5,659 nucleotides of DNA from a bacterium (lineage in GTDB: Bacteria; Oederibacteriota; Muellerivitia; Muellerivitales; Muellerivitaceae), in NCBI GenBank assembly GCA_025980505.1, contig JAICXI010000147.1, positions 1-5,659 on the forward strand. The letters are read 5' to 3'. Both the position numbers and the translations under genes were made by a program. Shown here in pieces: positions 1 to 5,411 of the stretch (the first letter of the stretch is position 1; the number at the start of each line of letters is the position of its first letter). A model generated the notes under the pieces. It saw only the letters and a list, made by a program, of their open reading frames with translations, made no database searches and was not told the origin of the DNA.

Positions 1-2
1 CC

Positions 3-1436
3 CGGCTCTGGGCCCTGGGGTTGGGCTTGTGGTCCGGGTTGGGGGCTTGGACATTTACGGCATGGTTTACGGTGCTTGCCCTTTTGGTCGCCACCGTTTT
101 GGTTCTGGCTTCCCGGAAGAAGTTGAAGGGGACGGCGTGGTTCCTGGCGGGATTGCTCCTGGCCATGGCGCCCTTCCTGGTTTCCGCTTATGCCGAAGGT
201 TATGGCCACCATTTAATCGACGCCTCTTCCTGGAGCCGTTGGTTCGGCCCCGGCCACCGCTTTTGGACCCATCTTTCTTATTTTACGGCGCTTTTTTGGG
301 GTCCCCTTTTACCTTCTGTTTCTTACGGCCCCGTTTGGGGAGGGGTTTTAAACCCGGTTTTATCGTCCTTTTTCTTCCTGGGAATCGCCCGGATTTGCCG
401 GCGCCGCGAAGAACCGATGGCGGCGTGGATCGGCATGGCGTTGGTGGTTTGTCTGGCTCCCGCCTTTTTGGCGGGGGACTACGTGGAGTTCAACCGCATC
501 ATCCAAGTGATGCCGTTCCTGCTGCTGGTGGTTGGCATCGGCTTCCAAGATCTTTTCCTTTCGTGGGGGGGGAAAATCGAAACGAAAAAACTCATGGCCT
601 TCGGTGGCTTGCTCCTTTTATCGTTCGGCCTTGATCTAAACCACTTTTTCAAGCCATCCACAGCGGGACCCTTTGGACGGCCCCATTTGAAATCGAGTAT
701 GGAGAATGAGAATTTCAACGCTTTCCAGGTTTTAAGAAAAACGTACCAGGAAAGGGGGACCGGCCTTATCTTCGTCGATTTCCTGCCCTTGCAAGCCGGA
801 CATACGCTTTACGTGGCCACCTATCCCTTCAACGGCGCGGCCAACCCCCGCCTGGGAGTCGAATCGGAGACATGGGCGGGCGTCGTCACCAATGTTTATT
901 ATGAACCATTCTTGGCAAAACGATTCCCCGGCTCCCGGTGGTATTGGACCGGCGAAGGCGCGCCCCCGGACCAAGGGGGATTGGCCGTCGGGATCATCCC
1001 CCGGACGCCGGGAAACCGTAGGATGTTCGACCGCTGGCTGGAAACCCATGCCTGCTTCGACCGGATGAACCTCCAAGCCGAGGAGAGTTTCAACAACCCG
1101 GAAACTTACCGCCAATCCCTTGCCGCGCTGCCGGGGGCCTATCCACTGGTAAAAGGCGATCCCTTCTTGGAGGCGGTTTATTGGGAATGGTGTTCCCAGT
1201 ATTTTTACAGCCCTTCCTATTCGGAAAATATCCAAGCCCTTGGGAACGCCGTCCGCGATGGGTATCCGGCGGTCCATTTGTACCGAAAAGCGGCCGACTT
1301 GTTGCGGATGGAAGGAAAGACCGCGGAAGCCGACAGGATGATGGAAAAGGTGGGGAGGCTGAAAAACGCCTTGAAGATCCCCGAGGGCCCGGTTTTTCAA
1401 AAGAGTGACGCCGAAAGACGGCCGTCGGCGGATTAA
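3..1436 (+). CDS. GT-C-type glycosyltransferase-like membrane protein, C-terminal part (5' end outside window)
   Basis: The frame is already open at base 3, and its first codons (LWALGLGLWSGLGAWTFTAWF) align with residues 227-247 of the downstream paralogue. About 225 N-terminal residues are therefore missing, and the TTG at 21 is not a real start. The visible 477 residues hold several hydrophobic helices up to about base 650, then a soluble domain. Blocks shared with the paralogue include LFWGPL, YGPVWGG.LNPVL, VE..RIIQ, ATYPFN.A.NP, FLAKRFPGSRWY (bases 909-944), VGIIP.T..NR, NNPE.YR and GDPFLE. The C-terminus is helical and TPR-like. By analogy to the paralogue it is probably an ArnT/PMT_2-like enzyme that transfers a sugar from a polyprenyl-phosphate donor at the outer face of the inner membrane. 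The catalytic N-terminal loop lies outside the window, so this rests on homology to its neighbour. The stop is followed after 14 bases by the next start, which suggests an operon. Confidence 0.85.
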   Translation, partial: RLWALGLGLWSGLGAWTFTAWFTVLALLVATVLVLASRKKLKGTAWFLAGLLLAMAPFLVSAYAEGYGHHLIDASSWSRWFGPGHRFWTHLSYFTALFWGPLLPSVSYGPVWGGVLNPVLSSFFFLGIARICRRREEPMAAWIGMALVVCLAPAFLAGDYVEFNRIIQVMPFLLLVVGIGFQDLFLSWGGKIETKKLMAFGGLLLLSFGLDLNHFFKPSTAGPFGRPHLKSSMENENFNAFQVLRKTYQERGTGLIFVDFLPLQAGHTLYVATYPFNGAANPRLGVESETWAGVVTNVYYEPFLAKRFPGSRWYWTGEGAPPDQGGLAVGIIPRTPGNRRMFDRWLETHACFDRMNLQAEESFNNPETYRQSLAALPGAYPLVKGDPFLEAVYWEWCSQYFYSPSYSENIQALGNAVRDGYPAVHLYRKAADLLRMEGKTAEADRMMEKVGRLKNALKIPEGPVFQKSDAERRPSAD

Positions 1437-1440
1437 AACC

Positions 1441-1446
1441 AAGGAG
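1441..1446 (+). promoter_or_regulatory. Shine-Dalgarno AAGGAG of the second paralogue
   Basis: AAGGAG lies four bases before the ATG at 1451, in the 14-base gap after the upstream stop. It fixes the start at 1451 and shows that the second gene is translated independently even if it is co-transcribed with the first. Confidence 0.8.
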
Positions 1447-1450
1447 AATT

Positions 1451-3559
1451 ATGCCCGGGCAAGTTCCTCGCGATTGGCGCTCCTTCTCGGTCTTTCTCGC
1501 CGCCAACGCGCTCTTATCTTATGTCCCCTTGCCGGTACCCGCCCAGATAGGCCTGGGCTTCGCCGGGATCGTCCTCCCGCTTTTGCTTTTTTCAAGATCG
1601 AACAATGCTCCGCCCGCGCGTGGAAAAGAAACCTGCGGCCGAGAAATGATGGCCTTGCCCCCAGCCTGGCTTGCCGGGGTCGGAGTGGCGGCGATCCTTG
1701 GCTTAAGGTTTTTCAACCTGACCGCCTTCCGTCCCTGGCCCTCGGGCGACGAGGCCCTCCAGGGTTATTTCGCAATCGACTTGATCCGGAAGTGGGACTG
1801 GCGTTTTTTCTACACCACGGGCCAGCATCCGCCGCTTTTGATTTGGATGTTGACGTTTTTTTTCCGGGCGTTCCAATCGCCCTTTTTTAACTTATGGTTC
1901 CTGCCCGCGGCCTTTTCAGCGGCCTTTGTTTTCGCCGCTTATGCCGCGGCCCGAAAGGTATTTTCCGAATCCTTTTCGATCCTTTTTGTCTGCCTGCTGG
2001 GCTTCAGTTTTTGGCCCCTTTATTTCGGAAGGAACTGCGTCCAGGGCATGCTGGTGCCGTTTTTCGAGGCGGTGGGGTTTTACTTACTGGCCTGCCTTTG
2101 GAAAAGCAAAGCGGGACCGCGGAAAAACCTTTGGGCGGCGGTTTTGGGCGCCTGGACGGGCTTGGGCTCCCTGACTTATACCTCCTGGTTTATCGTCCTG
2201 GTCGTTTTCGCTTTCTTGCTCTGGCGGGAGGGGATCCGGGGAAGAAGGGCGAATCTAAAGCCCTTTTTCATTTTTGGGGCTTTCCTTCCCTTGGGTTTAA
2301 GTCCCTGGGCCTGGGCGGCCGTCCGGGAGCAGTTCGGGGGCTATGTCTTTGGCGCCTCGTTCTTGAGCGGCTTTTTTAATTGGAAGGACCAACTGGGGAC
2401 CTCCCTTTCCTATATCACCTCGCTTTTTTGGGGTCCATTGAAAGGCCCGGCGGGTTACGGGCCTGTATGGGGAGGCATGTTGAATCCGGTCCTCGCCTCC
2501 TGTTTCGCATTGGGGTTGCTGGAAATGGTTCGCTATTGGAAAAAACCGGCCATTCAAGCCACGGCCTTTGTTTTTTTACTCTTCCTGGCCCCCGGCATGC
2601 TTTCGGCCGACCATGTGGAAATGTTCCGGATCATCCAGGACCTTCCGCTCTTACTGTTGATAACGGCCCTTGGCCTATCCCGTTTACTGGGAAACCTCCG
2701 GTTTTCAAGGCGCCCCATTGCTTTGGCCCTTTTATTGGGTCTGTCCCTTGGCCTTGATTTTCATCATTTGCTTAAGGCGAAGGGCGACGCCTTGATCTCC
2801 CCGGGCCGCCTTCCCCTTGTCCAGGATGAGAATTACTGGGCCTATCTTAAGTTGAAACCGGTGGCCCAAACCCAGGGGCCGGGGTGGGTCTTCACCGACT
2901 TCATCCTTCTTTCCCATGACCACACCCTGGCCGTCGCCACTTATCCCTTCAACGCCGCGGAAAATCCAAAGTTGGCGGACCGGGAACCGGCTTGGGCCGC
3001 CATCCTTTCCAATGTCCATTACGCCTCTTTCCTGGCCAAACGCTTCCCGGGTTCCCGGTGGTATCCCGTGACGCCCTCTCCCGCCGGCGATGGGGGAATG
3101 GCGGTCGGCATCATCCCGGTGACGGCCCAAAACCGGGAAGGGCTCCAAGGGTGGTTGAAAGTCCACCGCTATTTCCACCGATTGGGCGTCGAAGCGGAGA
3201 ACATGATGAATAATCCCGAACGGTACCGGGCCGCCCTGCTGGAATTACCGAAGGGCTACGGCCTGGTTGCGGGCGACCCTTTCCTGGAATCTTGTTTCGG
3301 GGAATGGGCCGCCCAGTACCATTATGGCTTGCGTTACGACGGGAATATCCGATGCCTCCAACGGGCGATTCGAAAGGGCTACCCTTCCGCCAACCTTTAT
3401 TACAAACTGGGGGGGTTTTATTGGATGAACCGCCAGCTGAAGGAGGCCCGGAACGCCTATCGAATGGCCGCCCGGTCGGTTCCCAATTACACGAATGCCC
3501 TGGAGGTTTTGGATTATTTGGATCACCGGCCGCCCGGCGGCCCGGTGTCGGTGCATTAA
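1451..3559 (+). CDS. GT-C-type (ArnT/PMT_2-like, GT39-like) glycosyltransferase membrane protein, full length
   Basis: This is a complete 702-residue multi-pass membrane protein. Hydrophobic segments begin at about 12-47 and 72-90. The loop after the second segment carries an acidic GDE at 99-101 and QHPPL at 125-129, which match the Asp-Glu and 'PPL' positions typical of GT-C enzymes that use polyprenyl-phosphate sugar donors. Further helices run to about residue 437. A soluble domain follows (about 450-625), then a helical pair at about 640-690 (YPSANLYYKLGGFYW, then LKEARNAYRMAARSVPNY) that resembles one TPR unit. The start is set by AAGGAG four bases upstream. It is a tandem paralogue of the gene before it, with roughly half the residues shared across the aligned part by eye. 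The likely role is sugar addition to a cell-envelope lipid or glycan, or to protein. The acceptor cannot be read from sequence. A non-catalytic member of the superfamily remains possible. Confidence 0.85.
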   Translation: MPGQVPRDWRSFSVFLAANALLSYVPLPVPAQIGLGFAGIVLPLLLFSRSNNAPPARGKETCGREMMALPPAWLAGVGVAAILGLRFFNLTAFRPWPSGDEALQGYFAIDLIRKWDWRFFYTTGQHPPLLIWMLTFFFRAFQSPFFNLWFLPAAFSAAFVFAAYAAARKVFSESFSILFVCLLGFSFWPLYFGRNCVQGMLVPFFEAVGFYLLACLWKSKAGPRKNLWAAVLGAWTGLGSLTYTSWFIVLVVFAFLLWREGIRGRRANLKPFFIFGAFLPLGLSPWAWAAVREQFGGYVFGASFLSGFFNWKDQLGTSLSYITSLFWGPLKGPAGYGPVWGGMLNPVLASCFALGLLEMVRYWKKPAIQATAFVFLLFLAPGMLSADHVEMFRIIQDLPLLLLITALGLSRLLGNLRFSRRPIALALLLGLSLGLDFHHLLKAKGDALISPGRLPLVQDENYWAYLKLKPVAQTQGPGWVFTDFILLSHDHTLAVATYPFNAAENPKLADREPAWAAILSNVHYASFLAKRFPGSRWYPVTPSPAGDGGMAVGIIPVTAQNREGLQGWLKVHRYFHRLGVEAENMMNNPERYRAALLELPKGYGLVAGDPFLESCFGEWAAQYHYGLRYDGNIRCLQRAIRKGYPSANLYYKLGGFYWMNRQLKEARNAYRMAARSVPNYTNALEVLDYLDHRPPGGPVSVH

Positions 3560-3583
3560 GAACCTGTAACCCAACTGAAAGAT

Positions 3584-3672
3584 TTCACCACAGAGGCACG
3601 GAGGCGCAGCTAAAAAATAACAACAAATTCAAAGTTTTTTGTTTAACTGCGTCTTCGTGTCTCGGCGGTTAA
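3584..3672. repeat. Imperfect palindromic repeat (REP/MITE-like, 'CACAGAGGCACGGAG' family)
   Basis: The left arm (3584-3609, core CAGAGGCACGGAGGCGCAG) pairs with the right arm (3647-3672, which reads CTGCGTCTTCGTGTCTCGG). The reverse complement of the right arm matches the left arm at 20 of 26 positions. Pairing continues loosely inward through the A-rich and T-rich flanks (CTAAAAAATAAC against GTTTTTTGTTTAA). Non-coding elements with a 'CCACAGAGGCACGGAG' core, often as inverted pairs, recur between genes in many unrelated bacterial genomes, and I recognise this one as such. It has no T-tract after the stem on the + strand, so it is not a canonical terminator, although the hairpin could still protect the 3' end of the upstream mRNA. 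It encodes no transposase. Confidence 0.7.
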
Positions 3673-3680
3673 GGGGGGGG

Positions 3681-3689
3681 TGTTATAAT
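3681..3689 (+). promoter_or_regulatory. Extended -10 promoter (TGTTATAAT)
   Basis: TGTTATAAT has a perfect TATAAT hexamer at 3684-3689 with the extended-10 TG one base upstream. No recognisable -35 hexamer is found 16-18 bases further up, where the sequence belongs to the right arm of the palindromic repeat and the G8 run (3673-3680). Transcription would start at about 3696, just before the GGAGG at 3704. The likely target is the following membrane-protein gene. Confidence 0.5.
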
Positions 3690-3703
3690 CTCTAATATCT
3701 ATC

Positions 3704-3708
3704 GGAGG
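3704..3708 (+). promoter_or_regulatory. Shine-Dalgarno GGAGG pointing to a non-canonical start
   Basis: GGAGG ends eight bases before an in-frame ATC at 3717. No ATG, GTG or TTG lies at a usable distance. The first conventional in-frame candidate, TTG at 3744, is 35 bases downstream and has no Shine-Dalgarno of its own. The site therefore argues for initiation at 3717, or for a base error there. Confidence 0.6.
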
Positions 3709-3716
3709 AAAATAGG

Positions 3717-4412
3717 ATCGCAACCTTTATCGCCCTTGCTCTTTTGCTGGCGTTCATCGCCAAAGCCTGGAGGTTCTTCCTGGAGACGTCGGAGAATATC
3801 CGGCATATCCGGGTCCTCGAGCCTTGGTACTGGTTTGTCGTTTTAAACCTTCTTTTAAGCCTGATCACCAGTCAATACGATTACCAATTCCTCCCGATCG
3901 GATTCCTCATCCAACTGGCCTTGGCCGCCTGGTTTTCCATTTCGGTGGGATGGATCGTCCAGGATTGCCCCCACAAAATGATGATCCTCCATGAGAGCTC
4001 CTTTTCGAAGGGAAGGGCCGTCAAGTTTTGCTACCGTTGCGGAACCCGCCTGCCGAGGGAGTTCCATGCCCCGAAGGTCGAGGACCGCTCCTGGCCGGTG
4101 CTCTTTTTCCAACTGCCGCCCCATCTTCTCGAGTACGCCGTCTTTTGGGTGGCCCAATCCACCCTGGCGCTGGTTTCATTGTTCCTGGTCCTCCGGTTCT
4201 TGAAAAAACCGGATTTCCAACACCGGGCCGTGCTGGCGGCCGTGATCCTGGCGGTTTTAGCCCCGCCGCTGGTTTATTCCTTGGGGCGCTTCCGGCGGTA
4301 TTTGGCCAAGACCCAGGGGATGATTTGGTGGAGCGATTTCAAAAATTCGTTCGTGGCTTGGGGCGTCGCCATTGGCGTGGTTTGGTGTTTGCTTCATTTT
4401 CTTCTTCAATAA
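3717..4412 (+). CDS. Multi-pass membrane protein of unknown function with a CxxC knuckle
   Basis: I do not recognise the family. The frame is open from 3696. I place the start at ATC 3717 because GGAGG sits eight bases upstream and the first residues (ATFIALALLLAFIAKA) complete a hydrophobic helix. A conventional TTG start at 3744 would cut that helix and give 222 instead of 231 residues. Counting from 3717, predicted membrane helices lie near 1-17, 37-53, 59-82, 128-160, 169-190 and 211-230. The longest hydrophilic loop (about 83-128) contains DCPHK at 83-87 and FCYRCGTRLP at 104-113, half of a zinc-ribbon-like site; the second metal pair is not obvious. An AW-R-FLE segment follows the first helix. 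It probably has its own transcript, from the extended -10 at 3681, and no terminator is visible after its stop. Metal binding is inference only. Confidence 0.8.
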   Translation: MATFIALALLLAFIAKAWRFFLETSENIRHIRVLEPWYWFVVLNLLLSLITSQYDYQFLPIGFLIQLALAAWFSISVGWIVQDCPHKMMILHESSFSKGRAVKFCYRCGTRLPREFHAPKVEDRSWPVLFFQLPPHLLEYAVFWVAQSTLALVSLFLVLRFLKKPDFQHRAVLAAVILAVLAPPLVYSLGRFRRYLAKTQGMIWWSDFKNSFVAWGVAIGVVWCLLHFLLQ

Positions 4413-4440
4413 ATAAAGGAAAGGCGGTCCTGGAGGGCAC

Positions 4441-4469
4441 TTGACAGGGTGGCGATGAATGGGTATAGT
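4441..4469 (+). promoter_or_regulatory. Sigma-70 promoter of the ilv leader (TTGACA - 17 - TATAGT)
   Basis: A perfect -35 hexamer TTGACA (4441-4446) is separated by exactly 17 bases from TATAGT (4464-4469), one mismatch from the consensus -10. Transcription is predicted from about 4475-4477, giving a short 5' leader before the Shine-Dalgarno GAGGAG at 4494. Its strength and position, immediately ahead of a leader peptide and attenuator, fit the usual arrangement of amino-acid biosynthetic operons in which the promoter is strong and control is at termination. Confidence 0.85.
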
Positions 4470-4506
4470 CCCTCCCCAAGCAGTTAAGACTCTGAGGAGA
4501 CTCGAA

Positions 4507-4584
4507 ATGGCCTTCGGAAACGCAATCAACCTGGTCCTTTTGGTACTGGTACTCGTATTGCGTCCGGAGGCGGTTCGCTCCTAA
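4507..4584 (+). CDS. Leu/Val-rich leader peptide of the ilv attenuator (25 aa)
   Basis: ATG at 4507 is preceded by GAGGAG (4494-4499) at a spacing of seven bases. The 25-residue product begins MAFGNAIN. Residues 9-18 are ten consecutive Leu/Val (6 Leu, 4 Val), preceded by Ile7, and it ends with RPEAVRS and a TAA at 4582. This is the hallmark of a branched-chain amino acid leader peptide, comparable in role to ilvL/ivbL of enterobacteria. Ribosome stalling on the Leu/Val codons (4531-4560) when charged tRNA is scarce would favour read-through into the downstream gene. The peptide itself is not expected to have a function beyond this. The intrinsic terminator begins 13 bases after the stop, and an acetolactate synthase gene follows, which independently supports the call. 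Confidence 0.88.
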   Translation: MAFGNAINLVLLVLVLVLRPEAVRS

Positions 4585-4597
4585 CGACGGCTACCAG

Positions 4598-4642
4598 GCC
4601 GCGGGGCTCCGCCAAACGGGGCGACCGCGGCTTTTTTGTTTT
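4598..4642 (+). terminator. Attenuator: Rho-independent terminator in the ilv leader
   Basis: The outer stem GCCGCGG (4598-4604) pairs with CCGCGGC (4625-4631). The inner stem GCTCCG (4606-4611) pairs with CGGGGC (4617-4622), including one G-U pair, around the loop CCAAA. This gives 13 base pairs broken by a small internal loop. Six T follow directly (4632-4637), then GTTTT. A competing fold is possible: GGCGG at 4569-4573 can pair with CCGCC at 4609-4613, or CGGAG at 4565-4569 with CTCCG at 4607-4611. Both overlap the terminator and start just after the Leu/Val codons, as an antiterminator should. The terminator is clear; the exact antiterminator is inferred. Confidence 0.88.
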
Positions 4643-4798
4643 AAGGCCCGATTTTCCCGCCAAAGCAGACTTCCAAACACTGGTTTAAAAGCTTTTTCCG
4701 GCACTTTAAGGCGCCTTTTTACCCTGAATTGCCTCGAAAAAGCCTCAATTTAATGTAAAATCTGGGTCTTTACGCCTATTCGGGTGTGGGGAACTTCA
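4643..4798 (+). other. AT-richer untranslated leader between attenuator and ilvB
   Basis: About 155 bases without a convincing ORF. Visible elements are two short perfect palindromes (AAAAGCTTTT at 4687-4696, AAGGCGCCTT at 4708-4717) and a possible -10 box TAAAAT at 4756-4761 with no -35 at a proper distance (TTGCCT at 4729 is 21 bases away). A weak internal promoter that bypasses the attenuator is possible but not well supported. Nothing else is recognised. Confidence 0.35.
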
Positions 4799-4804
4799 AG
4801 GGAG
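4799..4804 (+). promoter_or_regulatory. Shine-Dalgarno AGGGAG of ilvB
   Basis: AGGGAG ends six bases before the ATG at 4811. It selects this start over the upstream in-frame ATG/TTG/GTG-type codons, including the one at 4784, which would only add a MWGTSREKT-like stretch not seen in the enzyme family. Confidence 0.75.
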
Positions 4805-4810
4805 AAGACC

Positions 4811-4990
4811 ATGGCAAAGCCAAAAACAAAACTCAAAAAAGGCGCCGAGATGGTGGTGGAGGTCCTCTTGAGCGAGGGCGTTGATATCGCCTGGGGCGTG
4901 ACGGGCGGGGCCATCCTGCCGGTTTACGACGCCCTTTACATGAACCGGGACAAGATAAGGCTCATCGACACCCGCCATGAGCAGGGCAGC
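4811..4990 (+). CDS. ilvB: Acetolactate synthase large subunit, N-terminal 60 codons only (rest replaced)
   Basis: The first step of Val/Leu/Ile synthesis is catalysed by acetolactate synthase, a ThDP- and FAD-dependent cytoplasmic enzyme that condenses pyruvate with pyruvate or 2-oxobutyrate. Residues 11-59 match the start of its ThDP-binding N-terminal domain: GAEMVVEVLLSEGVD (11-25), the GGAILPVYDAL block (32-42), and RHEQG (55-59), whose Glu57 is the invariant residue that activates the cofactor. A family member should continue with an AAHxADGYARxTG-like segment and reach roughly 550-600 residues. Here the match ends after RHEQGS, and the same frame continues as an unrelated membrane protein to the stop at 5374 (fused ORF 187 aa). 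The Leu/Val leader and attenuator directly upstream confirm the ilv assignment. A split at an assembly junction explains this better than a natural fusion. Confidence 0.85.
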
Positions 4991-5002
4991 ACGAACTCGA
5001 TC
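4982..5002. other. Probable chimeric junction between two unrelated genomes
   Basis: Left of this point the protein is acetolactate synthase up to RHEQG; right of it (NSIAVGKT onward) it is a polymerase-like membrane protein. Base composition and codon choice change at the same place, from mixed third positions with many TTT/CTT/TTG-type codons to strongly G/C-ending ones, and remain changed to the end of the window. The break can be placed only within about 20 bases. No insertion sequence, att-like repeat or target duplication is visible there. Confidence 0.75.
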
Positions 5003-5374
5003 GCGGTGGGGAAGACGCTCAAGTGCCTGAGCTGCGGCTCGCGAGATATCGGCGGTAACGGCCAGCTGTGGATGATGTTTATCAGCAACGGCCTTCTCGG
5101 CGCCTTCCTCTACTGTGCCTTCTTCCTGTTCGGGATATGCCGCTACTGGCGAGATCCGACGCCCTATGGGCTGGCGGGCGTGCTGGTGTTGCTACTTCAG
5201 TTCCCATTCATGCTCGTCTATGTCGCGGTCGGCCCGCCGCTGGTCTGGACCATGCTTGCCTACGCGCTGCTATGGAAGAACGACAGAGTGCTGAAACAGG
5301 AGCGCGCGGAAGCGGCCGCCGCCCGGCTGACCGGGCCGGGCGCGCCGGGCAGCCAGCTGGCCGTCGCGACATGA
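4991..5374 (+). CDS. O-antigen polymerase/ligase-like membrane protein, C-terminal fragment
   Basis: The fragment begins without its own start, directly in frame with the ilvB piece. It opens with NSIAVGKT, a CLSCG knuckle and an IGGNGQLWMMF block, then shows a helix (about 5069-5135, ISNGLLGAFLYCAFFLFGI), a short charged loop CRYWRDP, and one or two helices (about 5165-5275). It ends in a charged tail, WKNDRVLKQERAEAAAARL and onward. A polar '(S/G).GQLW' block before the last helices, and a C-terminal pair of helices, are what I associate with Wzy/WaaL-like proteins in actinobacterial polysaccharide clusters. The family call rests on pattern memory, not on a search. The flippase-like gene just downstream supports a polysaccharide-export context. 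The N-terminal majority of the protein is absent from this window. Confidence 0.6.
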   Translation, partial: TNSIAVGKTLKCLSCGSRDIGGNGQLWMMFISNGLLGAFLYCAFFLFGICRYWRDPTPYGLAGVLVLLLQFPFMLVYVAVGPPLVWTMLAYALLWKNDRVLKQERAEAAAARLTGPGAPGSQLAVAT

Positions 5375-5411
5375 GGCCCACCGGGCCGCAGGGGGTGCCA
5401 AGCTGGCGCGG

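Noticed and set aside
29..634. 201-codon + strand frame overlapping the first gene
   Set aside because: The alternative frame has no similarity to anything recognisable, while the other frame aligns with the downstream paralogue.
732..1442. 236-codon open frame on the minus strand opposite the first gene
   Set aside because: It lies entirely within a clear coding region with a conserved paralogue on the + strand, has no recognisable domain, and is the kind of antisense opening that GC-biased codons create.
1405..1890. 161-codon + strand frame bridging the two paralogues
   Set aside because: It overlaps both the end of one gene and the start of the next, which are supported by homology and a Shine-Dalgarno; it has no start signal of its own.
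2732..3178. 148-codon minus-strand frame opposite the second paralogue
   Set aside because: Antisense shadow of a conserved protein; the translation is low-complexity, rich in Gly, Arg and Pro, with no start signal.
3584..3672. Palindromic repeat as a Rho-independent terminator or CRISPR repeat
   Set aside because: No T-tract follows the stem on the + strand, the arms are long and mismatched with a 37-base centre, and there is only one inverted pair, with no direct repeats or spacers.
4687..4719. AAAAGCTTTT and AAGGCGCCTT followed by T as a second terminator
   Set aside because: Both are perfect palindromes with no room for a loop and would make only very short stems.
4811..5374. A genuine novel fusion of a ThDP enzyme domain to a membrane domain
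   Set aside because: The enzyme part ends mid-domain, composition changes at the join, and both flanking contexts (ilv attenuator on the left, polysaccharide genes on the right) fit two unrelated loci.
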